Program-made: the position numbers and the translations under genes | Shown: positions 54,814 through 62,506 of the stretch, piece after piece | How positions within the stretch are numbered: position 1 is the stretch's first letter | How the letters are laid out: each line of letters starts with the position of its first letter | Assembly (NCBI GenBank): GCA_016283155.1 | Contig: JAEEMI010000028.1 | Coordinates: 1-62,934, forward strand | DNA length: 62,934 nucleotides | Origin: Clostridia bacterium | GTDB lineage: Bacteria; Bacillota; Clostridia; Christensenellales; UBA1242 | Direction: 5' to 3' | Notes under the pieces: generated by a model | Database searches by the model: none | Told to the model about the DNA's origin: nothing | The model's input: the letters and a program-made list of their open reading frames with translations, nothing else

Positions 54814-55086
54814 TTACGCCTCTTTTACTGCTTTAATGATATAAGCTACTGCAGCATCCAATTTGGCTTGAGGTACGTTAATGGTTACATTTGGTGTTGG
54901 CAAAGGTTCAGGTTGTGGTAATTTGGCAATGGCAGCCGCAATCTCGGCATTGTTATTACTTTCAATTTTATTAATTTGTTGATAAGTTTGTTTTTCAATT
55001 TCACTGACTTTAATATGAGCATCTGCAATGATTTTTTCAGCTTGTTCTTCTGTGTCTTGAAGTGCCTGTAAAGTATCAGCTAGCAT
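54814..55086 (-). CDS. V-type ATPase subunit G/H-like (peripheral stalk), first gene of the operon
   Basis: A 90-residue protein with a helical, charged N-terminal half (TLQALQDTEEQAEKIIADA) like the AhaH/NtpF stalk subunits that wind around subunit E. The second half is unusual: a proline-rich linker (PQPEPLPTPN) and then NVPQAKLDAAVAYIIKAV, a short closing helix. Position at the head of the ntp operon matches AhaH. A TAAAAT -10 lies eight bases before the ATG. Confidence 0.75.
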   Translation of the reverse strand: MLADTLQALQDTEEQAEKIIADAHIKVSEIEKQTYQQINKIESNNNAEIAAAIAKLPQPEPLPTPNVTINVPQAKLDAAVAYIIKAVKEA

Positions 55087-55094
55087 AATGATAA

Positions 55095-55123
55095 ATTTTA
55101 ATCCTTTGGGGTATGATTGACAA
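55095..55123 (-). promoter_or_regulatory. V-ATPase operon promoter, leaderless type
   Basis: Minus strand TTGTCA (55118-55123), 17-base spacer, TAAAAT (55095-55100), eight bases to the ATG at 55086. The -35 overlaps a plus-strand TTGACA at 55117 that may serve the divergent P-type ATPase gene. Confidence 0.55.
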
Positions 55124-55158
55124 GCAAATTTTGTCTATCAACCCTATATATATAGGAA

Positions 55159-57654
55159 ATGCAAGACTTTTTCGGACTAACTCAGCGTGAAGTGGAACAG
55201 GCACGCCAACAGTATGGTGCGAATGTTTTAACTCCACCTAAGAAACGTAGTTTTTGGCAAATTTTATTAAATAATTTGGGTGACCCAATTATTAAAATTT
55301 TAATGATTGTGACCGGAATTAATTTGGCTTGTTTGTTTTATACACATAATTTTTTAGAAACATTTGGTATTGTAGTTTCAATTTGTATTGCAGTGCTTGT
55401 TAGTACACTAAGTGAATTAGGAAGTGAAGCCGCATTTAAAAAACTGGAAAGTATGTCAGGAAAAATTCAAGCACGGGTGCGGCGTGCTGGCAAAACACAA
55501 TTAATTCCGGCAACACAAATTGTCGTTGGCGATATTGTGCTGTTAAGTAGTGGTGACAAAATTCCGGCAGATGGTGTAATGATCGAAGGTGAGATTAGTG
55601 TAGACCAAAGCATTTTAAATGGAGAAAGTTTGGAATGTCAAAAACATACTGTTGGTGTCGCAACATCTACGAAAACAGATTTTATGGCCGCGGAACAATT
55701 GTTTTCCGGAACGGTAGTCACGGGTGGTAGTGGCGTGATGCGAGTTGAAATGGTCGGTACCAGAACAGTATATGGTAAGATTGCGGCAGGGTTAACAGAA
55801 ACACCACCGACCAGCCCCTTAAAAGTTAAACTTGCCAAATTGGCAAATTTAGTTTCTTTGATTGGTTACATTGGTGCTGCAATTGCGGCTGTTACCTATT
55901 TAATTAGTGTTAGTGGTGGGGGAATTAGTTTTTATGAAATTTTGAATGCTATTACATTAGTGGTGTCTGTTGTGGTTATGGCGGTACCTGACGGTCTGCC
56001 TATGATGATTACCGTAGTATTATCCTCTAATATGCGAGCAATGATGCACGACCAACTATTAGTGCGTAAACTTAGTGCGGTGGAAACAGCAGGTAGTTTG
56101 AACATCTTATTCACCGATAAAACCGGGACAATCACACAAGGTAAATTGGCGGTATGCGGAGTATTATTGCCGAATGGTCAATATGTGACAGAAGACTTTC
56201 AAACCCAATTAGGTGGTTTTAGTCAGCTATTAGGTACGGCTTTGGTGGTGAATAATGAAGCCGAACCAACGGCACAAGGTTTCATTGGTGGAAATATTAC
56301 CGATCGTGTTTTAGCAGAATTTGGTAGTCAATTGTTAAACGGTATTGTTCCTAAAGTTAATAAGCAAAGTGTCGAACCATTTTCATCGGCGACAAAGTAT
56401 ATGGCAACTACTACCGTCCAAGGTGATACTTATTATAAAGGTGCGGCAGAAGTTCTATTACCACGTTGTCAGTTAAATCTTTCGGAACGAGCACATTTAA
56501 TGCAGAAAGTTACGAGTTTAAACCAACAAGCGATGCGTGTAATTTGTGTTACACAGGGTAATGTTTTGTTGGGGTTTATTGTGATTCGGGATTTAGTACG
56601 TCCGGAAGCTCATACAAGTATTGAAACTTTACATACTGCTCAAATTCAAGTTGTTTTAGTGACGGGGGATGCACGCGATACAGCAGTAACAGTTGCCCGT
56701 GAGGTTGGTATTTTGGATAATGATGGCTTGGTTTTAACTAGTGATGAATTGAACCGGTTGGACGATCAATCTCTAGCACAACTGTTACCAAAACTACGGG
56801 TAGTGGCACGTGCTTATCCACAAGACAAAAGTCGGTTGGTCCGTGTGGCACAAACTTTAAATTTAGTGGTTGGTATGACTGGGGATGGTGTTAATGATGC
56901 TCCTGCCTTAAAACGGGCAGAACTAGGTTTTGCCATGGGTAGCGGAACAGAAGTAGCAAAAGCGGCAGGTGATATTGTCATTATGGATGATAATATTAAA
57001 TCAATTACTAAGGCTGTTGCTTTTGGTCGTACTTTGTTTGAAAGTATTCGTAAGTTTTTAATTTTCAAATTAACCATTAATTTTATTGCAATGACAATCT
57101 GTATCATTGCTCCTTTGTTTGGGATTGCAGCGCCAATCACAGTTATCCAAATGCTTTGGATTAATTTGGTAATGGATACTTTAGCTGGCTTGGCTTTTGG
57201 TGGTGAAAAGCCATCAATGTATGAAATGCGGCAATCACCAAAACGGCGAGATGAAAGTTTAATTACACCAGCGATGTGGAGTAAGATTATTTGGGGAAGT
57301 GTTTTTGGTAGTTTGATTTGTTTATGGTTTTTACTTGCGCCGTATATTCAGAAGATTGTTAGTAATCAACAAGTTTTTGTTACCGTTTTCTTTACTTTTT
57401 TTATGTTTCTTAATGTTTGTAATGCTTTTAATGCTCGCGCTAATGGTATTAATTTATTTCGTGGTTTATTCAAAAATAAAGCGTTTGTCATTATTATGAC
57501 CACTATCATTGTTTCACAATTTTTAATTATTGCTTTTGGTGGCGGCGTTTTCCGTACTGTGCCAGTCAATTTTGGTTACATCACATTTGCGGGAATATTA
57601 GCTTTATCAATGTTACCAGCTGAAATGTTTCGTCGTGTTTTATTTCGGCACTAA
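55159..57654 (+). CDS. P-type Ca2+-transporting ATPase (type II, PMCA/SERCA-like)
   Basis: Membrane pump of 831 residues, probably exporting Ca2+. Order: N-terminal cation-ATPase domain (VEQARQQYGANVL), M1-M2, the actuator domain with SILNGES (TGES counterpart), M4 with VPDGLP (D278 where most Ca2+ pumps have VPEGLP), the phosphorylation site DKTGT at D320, KGAAEVLL in the nucleotide domain, TGDARDTAV, MTGDGVNDAPALK, M5, and M6 with MLWINLVMDTLAGLA, carrying the N and D of the Ca2+ site. Four more helices follow. The set of residues fits type IIB-like calcium pumps. A TATATATATA stretch just before GGAAATG is the probable -10. Its 3' end overlaps the convergent rluB by four bases. Confidence 0.9.
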   Translation: MQDFFGLTQREVEQARQQYGANVLTPPKKRSFWQILLNNLGDPIIKILMIVTGINLACLFYTHNFLETFGIVVSICIAVLVSTLSELGSEAAFKKLESMSGKIQARVRRAGKTQLIPATQIVVGDIVLLSSGDKIPADGVMIEGEISVDQSILNGESLECQKHTVGVATSTKTDFMAAEQLFSGTVVTGGSGVMRVEMVGTRTVYGKIAAGLTETPPTSPLKVKLAKLANLVSLIGYIGAAIAAVTYLISVSGGGISFYEILNAITLVVSVVVMAVPDGLPMMITVVLSSNMRAMMHDQLLVRKLSAVETAGSLNILFTDKTGTITQGKLAVCGVLLPNGQYVTEDFQTQLGGFSQLLGTALVVNNEAEPTAQGFIGGNITDRVLAEFGSQLLNGIVPKVNKQSVEPFSSATKYMATTTVQGDTYYKGAAEVLLPRCQLNLSERAHLMQKVTSLNQQAMRVICVTQGNVLLGFIVIRDLVRPEAHTSIETLHTAQIQVVLVTGDARDTAVTVAREVGILDNDGLVLTSDELNRLDDQSLAQLLPKLRVVARAYPQDKSRLVRVAQTLNLVVGMTGDGVNDAPALKRAELGFAMGSGTEVAKAAGDIVIMDDNIKSITKAVAFGRTLFESIRKFLIFKLTINFIAMTICIIAPLFGIAAPITVIQMLWINLVMDTLAGLAFGGEKPSMYEMRQSPKRRDESLITPAMWSKIIWGSVFGSLICLWFLLAPYIQKIVSNQQVFVTVFFTFFMFLNVCNAFNARANGINLFRGLFKNKAFVIIMTTIIVSQFLIIAFGGGVFRTVPVNFGYITFAGILALSMLPAEMFRRVLFRH

Positions 57655-58361
57655 ATAATTTGGCTTTTGCGTACAAATTTCCAATCACCGACTGCCAAAT
57701 TACCCAAAGTTAATTTACCTTCCTGTAAACGAATTAAGTGTGTCACTTGAATTCCCAAAGTTTCAAACATTTTACGAATTTGGCGATTGCGTCCTTCGTG
57801 AATGATAACTTCAATTTGTGTACGGTTGTGTTTGATATAGGTAAATGATGCTGGAGCAGTCTTTACACCGTCAATGCTAACACCATTTGATAGTGTTTCC
57901 AGTTCTGCTTTAGTCACAGGACGGTTAACGGTGGCGTGGTAAGTTTTGTTGACGTGGGTTGACGGGTGGGTTAATTGCTTAGTTAAAGCACCATCATTGG
58001 TTAATAATAATAATCCGCAAGTATGGTAATCTAAACGGCCGACTGGATACAACCGTACCGAATTGAGTAAAGTTGCATATTGTTTGGGATTGCCCCGAAT
58101 TACGCCCATTACTGTCGGTCGCCCCTGTGGATCATAAGTTGTAGAAACCACACCGCTTGGTTTATTTAATAGAATGTAGACTTTATCAACCGCTGGTTTA
58201 ACTGGTCGATTGTCGACAGTTACTGTGGCATCGTCGGGAATTAAAGTTGCCAGATCTGTAATAACGACTCCGTTTAAACGCACACGACCTGCTGTTACCA
58301 GCGATTCTACGTGGCGACGACTACCCAGTCCACATAAAGCAAGATATTTGTTTACGCGCAT
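57651..58361 (-). CDS. RluB/RsuA-family pseudouridine synthase
   Basis: Pseudouridine synthase acting on rRNA. The 236-residue protein has an N-terminal S4 domain (MRVNKYLALCGLGSRR, residues 1-60), LNKPSGVVST, the catalytic GRLDYHTCGLLLLTNDG with its aspartate, and EGRNRQIRKMFE near the end, all standard for the RsuA/RluB group. The 23S position U2605 is typical for RluB in other species, but the target here is not proven. It overlaps the end of the P-type ATPase gene and is divergent from the first SurE-like gene. Confidence 0.9.
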   Translation of the reverse strand: MRVNKYLALCGLGSRRHVESLVTAGRVRLNGVVITDLATLIPDDATVTVDNRPVKPAVDKVYILLNKPSGVVSTTYDPQGRPTVMGVIRGNPKQYATLLNSVRLYPVGRLDYHTCGLLLLTNDGALTKQLTHPSTHVNKTYHATVNRPVTKAELETLSNGVSIDGVKTAPASFTYIKHNRTQIEVIIHEGRNRQIRKMFETLGIQVTHLIRLQEGKLTLGNLAVGDWKFVRKSQII

Positions 58362-58373
58362 CTAAAAAAAGTA

Positions 58374-58379
58374 TATCAT
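58374..58379 (+). promoter_or_regulatory. -10 element of the surE-like to recN operon
   Basis: TATCAT, four bases before ATG 58384 and seven before ATG 58387. The second spacing fits the leaderless pattern seen elsewhere, so translation may start at 58387. Confidence 0.4.
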
Positions 58380-58383
58380 AAAG

Positions 58384-59187
58384 ATGATGAATATCCTAAT
58401 TGCAAATGTAAGAAATTTGGAATCACCGGAACTAAGGGTTTTGGCAAGCGAATTAGCCAAAAAACATTCCGTGACAGTTTGTTCTTTGGAAGGTCCCAGT
58501 CGTCAAAAGGGAAACGCTTTTTCTTATAGTGGTTTTCCTATTAAGTTTAAGCAAATTTCCAATTATACTTTAAACGGTACGCGCATCCCTGCTTATAAAT
58601 TCCAAGGAACACCAGCCGATATGATTTCAGTAATGTTAGGTAACATTATGCGTCACCGTAAGCCGCATTTAGTAATTTGTGGTATCAGTAATGGTATTTC
58701 GTTAGGAACTGATGTTTTCTGTTCTTCAAATATTGGTATGGCAATGCAAGCATCTTTTAGTAATGTACCCGCAATTTCAGTTGGTGTGCCGATGCAGATT
58801 GGGGGACACAGTGAAGCCGAATTATTACCAGTAGCACAGTTTGTTGCCAAGAATGTGGAAAAATTTGCGAAAGCCAAATTACCAACTGATACTTTCTTAA
58901 ATATTACTATTCCTATTGTAAAGAAATATGATGATTATCAAGGTGTTGGTATTTCTTCAATGGACAATTTAACCAAGATGACACGTTATTTAGAAAAGGT
59001 GGATTGTAAAGGTAACATTTATTATTGGGCACAACTTGTGGAACGTGATAGTGCTGCAAAAACAGAAATTTCGCCGACCGCAGGAATGTCTTATTTTAAA
59101 AAGAATTACATCATTATGGCACCATTAACTTATAACTGTACGGATACTGCCGCATTAGCCGAAATGCAAAAGGAGATTGGTAAATGA
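58384..59187 (+). CDS. SurE-like protein 1, metal-site residues lost
   Basis: A 267-residue protein (266 if begun at 58387) with the SurE nucleotidase fold. The backbone pattern is clear: NILIAN at the start, VICGISNGISLGTDVF and the SSNIGMAMQASF helix, NVPAISVGV, and a C-terminal YFKKNYIIMAPLT. However, the catalytic NDDG is NVRN, the metal-ligand serine region is changed, and the asparagine of SGIN-x-G is serine. Active SurE uses D, D, S and N to hold Mg2+; here none is kept, so 5'-nucleotidase activity is doubtful. Its stop overlaps the start of a second SurE-like gene (ATGA), suggesting a paired complex. Confidence 0.75.
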   Translation: MMNILIANVRNLESPELRVLASELAKKHSVTVCSLEGPSRQKGNAFSYSGFPIKFKQISNYTLNGTRIPAYKFQGTPADMISVMLGNIMRHRKPHLVICGISNGISLGTDVFCSSNIGMAMQASFSNVPAISVGVPMQIGGHSEAELLPVAQFVAKNVEKFAKAKLPTDTFLNITIPIVKKYDDYQGVGISSMDNLTKMTRYLEKVDCKGNIYYWAQLVERDSAAKTEISPTAGMSYFKKNYIIMAPLTYNCTDTAALAEMQKEIGK

Positions 59188-59954
59188 AAATTTTGATTAC
59201 TAATGAAGCAGGTTGTTTCCACCCAGGTATTGTAGCTTTGGCTAAAGAATTATGCAAAGATCACCGTGTATGTATTGTTGGTCCCTTGACTAAACAAGTG
59301 GGAGCTGGACATTCTTTAACTGTTGACCAACGTCCATTGCACGCTCAACAGTGGTATGTATTAGATAACATTAAAATGTGGTCAGTTGATGGTACGCCTT
59401 GTGACTGTGTTGCACTAGCTTTGGATAAATTGTTGTTAGATAAACCTGATTTAATTATCTCGGGTATTGATTTTGTGAACAATCACGGGAATATGATTTA
59501 CACCAGCGGGGTGGTATCAGCTGCGGTGGAAGGTGCCATTCAAGGTGTGAAAAGTATGGCACTGAGTGCGGTCATTAAAAATGAAAAGAAAGAGCGTGAT
59601 TATCGTGCCGTGGCTAAATTTGTACGTCGTAAATTAGAATTTTTAGCCAGCAAAATTCCTGATTTTGGTTTACTAAATGTTAATTTCCCAGAAAAAATTA
59701 AGCCAAAACGTTTGATGCCAACGCATTTAACTGATGGTTTGTTGGATAACGAATATGAAATTGAAGTTAACCCATTTGGTTCAACTTTTGCTTGGATGAA
59801 AAATCCATTACGCGAATATAGTTTGGATGCTTACGAACAAAAGGGTGATTTATACTGGTTAAAACAGGGATACATTACAATAACGCCATTAAAATTGGAT
59901 TTATTAAAAGGTGAAGCTTTGGATACTTTACAAAAAGCGGGGATTAAATTATGA
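59184..59954 (+). CDS. SurE-like protein 2, metal-site residues changed
   Basis: Second SurE-fold protein, 256 residues (E. coli SurE 253). It is closer to true SurE: KILITNEAGCFHPGIVAL, GAGHSLTVD, DGTPCDCVALAL, ISGIDFVNNHGNMIYTSG, GFVNVNFP-type LLNVNFPEK and QGYITITPLKLDLL at the end. Yet all four metal ligands differ: N-D-D-G reads N-E-A-G, the serine before GASNSLT is V, and the asparagine of SGIN is D. The gene overlaps both the previous SurE-like gene and cmk by four bases, a tightly coupled operon. It may bind nucleotides without cleaving, or use a changed metal site. Confidence 0.8.
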   Translation: MKILITNEAGCFHPGIVALAKELCKDHRVCIVGPLTKQVGAGHSLTVDQRPLHAQQWYVLDNIKMWSVDGTPCDCVALALDKLLLDKPDLIISGIDFVNNHGNMIYTSGVVSAAVEGAIQGVKSMALSAVIKNEKKERDYRAVAKFVRRKLEFLASKIPDFGLLNVNFPEKIKPKRLMPTHLTDGLLDNEYEIEVNPFGSTFAWMKNPLREYSLDAYEQKGDLYWLKQGYITITPLKLDLLKGEALDTLQKAGIKL

Positions 59955-60613
59955 GTATTAATATTGCGATTGATGGACCAGTTGCCAGTGGCAAAGGGGC
60001 TGTAACAAAAGGATTATCCAAAAAGTTAGGGATTCCAGCTTTGGATACTGGAGCAGCGTACCGTGCTGTAACATTGTTCTTGTTAGAAAATAACATCGAT
60101 TTGCAAGATGAAAAATTAATTTTAATGAATTTGAATAAAATTAATTTGCGCTTATATATGGCAGAAAATCACGATGTGCGTGTATTCACGCAAGGACAAG
60201 ATGTAACGGGCCGTATTCGTGATAATCGTGTTAGTTTGGCTGTACCAACAGTGGCAGCTTATGCTGGTGTGCGTGATTATGTTAATCATCAAATTGCTGT
60301 CGTGGCTTCCCAGGGAAACTACATTTTGGAAGGTCGTGATATCGGAACAGTGGTTTTGCCGAATGCGGATTATAAATTTTACTTGACTGCTTCGTTAGAA
60401 GTTCGTGCGCAACGTCGCAAAGCGGATTTGGATGCCAAAGGCGAACATTTATCTTTGTTGGAAGTAATGCAACAGGTTAAACAACGCGATGAGCAAGATA
60501 TCAATCGCAAAATTGCACCATTACGTCAAGCGCCAGATGCTATCTATGTTGATAGTAGTAATTTAACGTTGGAACAAACCATTGACACGTTGGCAAAATA
60601 TATTAAACTATAA
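59951..60613 (+). CDS. cmk: Cytidylate kinase
   Basis: Phosphorylates CMP and dCMP. The 220-residue protein starts with the P-loop region IAIDGPVASGKGAVTK, then LDTGAAYRAVTL, GRDIGTVVLPNADYKFYLTAS, RAQRR and RDEQDINRKIAPL, the CMP-binding and lid parts. In the P-loop the threonine or serine that normally follows GKG/GKS (for example GKGT in E. coli) is alanine here. Otherwise complete and normal in length. It overlaps the SurE-like gene before it and is followed by the Asp23 gene after three bases. Confidence 0.92.
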   Translation: MSINIAIDGPVASGKGAVTKGLSKKLGIPALDTGAAYRAVTLFLLENNIDLQDEKLILMNLNKINLRLYMAENHDVRVFTQGQDVTGRIRDNRVSLAVPTVAAYAGVRDYVNHQIAVVASQGNYILEGRDIGTVVLPNADYKFYLTASLEVRAQRRKADLDAKGEHLSLLEVMQQVKQRDEQDINRKIAPLRQAPDAIYVDSSNLTLEQTIDTLAKYIKL

Positions 60614-60616
60614 ATA

Positions 60617-60949
60617 ATGGAAACAATTGTACACGTTGAAAACGGCGAATATTTGGGACAAACGCGTTTTGCCAAAGACCTTTTACCGCAATCGTTGGCT
60701 TTATCGGTTAAAGACGTGCGTGGTGTTGCCGAAGTCGGTGAGATTAAAATTAAACCTTGTAAAGATAGTAATCATTTGATTGTTGATATTGAATTAATTG
60801 TCTCAACTGGTGATTCTGTGCCGGATGTGGCTTACCGTGTGCAAGAAGCAGTGTTGAATACAGCAACTCAATTTACTAACGATAAAATTGATAAAGTTAA
60901 TATCTATGTGCGAGGTGCAAAGTATGGGGCAAGCACTAAGCAGAAGTGA
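60617..60949 (+). CDS. Asp23/Gls24 family protein (YqhY-like)
   Basis: A 110-residue Asp23-family protein. The pattern VRGVAEVGEIKIKPC, VDIELIVSTGDSVPDVAYRVQEAVLN and VDKVNIYV-like end matches the family. In Bacillus subtilis the homologue YqhY lies between accB-accC and nusB and affects acetyl-CoA carboxylase; here it also precedes nusB but with cmk before it. The gene overlaps nusB by 26 bases. Cytosolic, no enzyme motif. Confidence 0.8.
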   Translation: METIVHVENGEYLGQTRFAKDLLPQSLALSVKDVRGVAEVGEIKIKPCKDSNHLIVDIELIVSTGDSVPDVAYRVQEAVLNTATQFTNDKIDKVNIYVRGAKYGASTKQK

Positions 60950-61325
60950 ATCGCGTGAAGTTGCGTTCCGTTTGATTTTTGCTTTGGGTCAACATACCGT
61001 TTTGGACGGGGCGGCTTGGGAATTAGCCTTAGACGGTAAAACGGCACCCGCACCTGAGCAACAGTACATTACGCAAATTTTGGAGAAATTTACCGCAGAA
61101 CAAAACGCAATTGATGAACAAATTACGGTTCATCTTAAAAAATGGACTTTGGACCGTTTACGACAAACCGATTTGGCGGCTTTACGTTTAGGTGCTACCG
61201 AAATTCGTTTGGGTACTGTGCCAGCACCGGTAATTATTAACGAAGCGGTTAATTTAGCAAAAAAATATGGCGAAGCCCAAAGTGGTCCATTCGTGAATGG
61301 TGTTTTAGCACAATTGGCGGAGTAA
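60924..61325 (+). CDS. nusB: Transcription antitermination factor NusB
   Basis: All-helical NusB fold of 133 residues. SRSESREVAFRLIFAL opens the protein (the family SRRxARExALQxLY pattern), WTLDRLRQTDLAALRLGATEIR is the central conserved block, and PAPVIINEAVNLAKKYGEAQSGPFVNGVL is the diagnostic C-terminal segment. The start at 60924 has a GAGGTG site 8-10 bases upstream inside the Asp23 gene. It works with NusE (S10) in rRNA antitermination. Confidence 0.93.
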   Translation: MGQALSRSESREVAFRLIFALGQHTVLDGAAWELALDGKTAPAPEQQYITQILEKFTAEQNAIDEQITVHLKKWTLDRLRQTDLAALRLGATEIRLGTVPAPVIINEAVNLAKKYGEAQSGPFVNGVLAQLAE

Positions 61326-61326
61326 G

Positions 61327-62325
61327 ATGGAGTTATCAGTAACTCAGTTAAATAATTACATTAAATCAGTATTTGTTGCCGAAGAAATGTTGCACAACGT
61401 TTTGTTAAACGGGGAAGTATCAGGTGTTTCGGTACGCGGCAGTGGTGTTTGGTTTACGTTACGTGATCAGGATGCATCAATCCCCTGTGTATGTTGGGAA
61501 AAAAGTCGTTGTGCTGTAAAAGATGGCGATCAAGTTACTTTACGTGGTTCGGTTGATTATTGGCAAAAGGCCGGTAAAATTAATTTTAATGTACATGCTT
61601 TGGTGAAAACTGGGGCGGGCGAATTATTGGAACAGCTCAAGGCATTAACCGAAAAATTAAAACGAGAAGGTTTGTTTGATAAAAAGAAAACTATGCCAGC
61701 CAAAGTTAAACGGATTGGTGTGGTAAGTTCGCGTTACGGTGCTGTCATCCACGATATTATGACAGTAACTCAACGTCGTAATCCGACGGTGGATATCGTT
61801 TTGTATCCGGCCGCGGTGCAGGGAGAAAGTGCGGCACGTGAGATTTGTGCGGGGATTGAATATTTTAATCGTACGAAAAATGTTGATTTAATTATTGTTG
61901 CGCGCGGGGGCGGATCGAATGAAGATTTGTCTTGTTTTAATACGGAAAGTGTGGCACGAACTGTGGCGGGGAGTGAATTACCCATTGTTGCCGCGGTGGG
62001 ACACGAAACAGATTTTACCTTGGTGGATTACGTAGCCGATTTACGTGCACCAACACCGTCCGCAGCGGCGGAAATGGTAATTCCAGAATTGGTTTCGCAA
62101 AAAGATGTGGTCTTGCGTTTATGGTCGCAAATGAAATTTGCCATTACCTCTCGTTTGGAACAAATTCGTACGCAGGCTTTGGGTTTTATGAATTTATTCC
62201 CAAAAGATTTTGTGGCGGTTGCTAAAGACGGAAAAGTAGTTAAAAGCATTAAGGAACTTAATCCCAAAGACAAATTGCAAATTTGCTTCAATGATGGTAG
62301 AATAGGAGTGACAGTCGATGAATAA
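61327..62325 (+). CDS. xseA: Exodeoxyribonuclease VII large subunit, coiled coil mostly missing
   Basis: Nuclease subunit degrading single-stranded DNA. The OB domain (residues 1-100; VTQLNNYIKSVF, LNGEVSGVS, GVWFTLRD) and catalytic domain are complete (RIGVVSSRYGAVIHDI, ARGGGSNEDLSCFNTESVA, VAAVGHETDFTLVDYVADLRAPTPSAAAE). The region after it is only about 40 residues (to NLFPKDF) instead of the usual 100 or more of coiled coil, and then the normal C-terminal strand segment (GKVVKSIKELNPKD, DGRIGVTV) follows. Length 332 against about 400-450. The intact end shows an internal loss, not a premature stop. Overlaps xseB by eight bases. Confidence 0.92.
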   Translation: MELSVTQLNNYIKSVFVAEEMLHNVLLNGEVSGVSVRGSGVWFTLRDQDASIPCVCWEKSRCAVKDGDQVTLRGSVDYWQKAGKINFNVHALVKTGAGELLEQLKALTEKLKREGLFDKKKTMPAKVKRIGVVSSRYGAVIHDIMTVTQRRNPTVDIVLYPAAVQGESAAREICAGIEYFNRTKNVDLIIVARGGGSNEDLSCFNTESVARTVAGSELPIVAAVGHETDFTLVDYVADLRAPTPSAAAEMVIPELVSQKDVVLRLWSQMKFAITSRLEQIRTQALGFMNLFPKDFVAVAKDGKVVKSIKELNPKDKLQICFNDGRIGVTVDE

Positions 62326-62506
62326 AACAATTGCGGAATTAGAAAAGTTAACACAAAGTATTCAAGCGGAAAAGCGCATTGATCAGGCTTTGGATACCTT
62401 TATTAATGGTGCGCAATTAGTTAAAACTGTTTTGAAAGAATTGGACCAGGCTGAAGGTAAGGTTTACGAAGTGATTGACGACGTCGAAAAAATTATGGAG
62501 GAGTAA
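62318..62506 (+). CDS. xseB: Exodeoxyribonuclease VII small subunit
   Basis: A 62-residue helical protein. The family pattern is visible: TIAELEKLTQSIQAEKRIDQALDTF, the helix with an I-x-x-L/F spacing, followed by a second helix to the end. Small subunits normally bind along the coiled coil of XseA, which is shortened here. Overlaps xseA by eight bases and recN by one base. Confidence 0.85.
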   Translation: MNKTIAELEKLTQSIQAEKRIDQALDTFINGAQLVKTVLKELDQAEGKVYEVIDDVEKIMEE

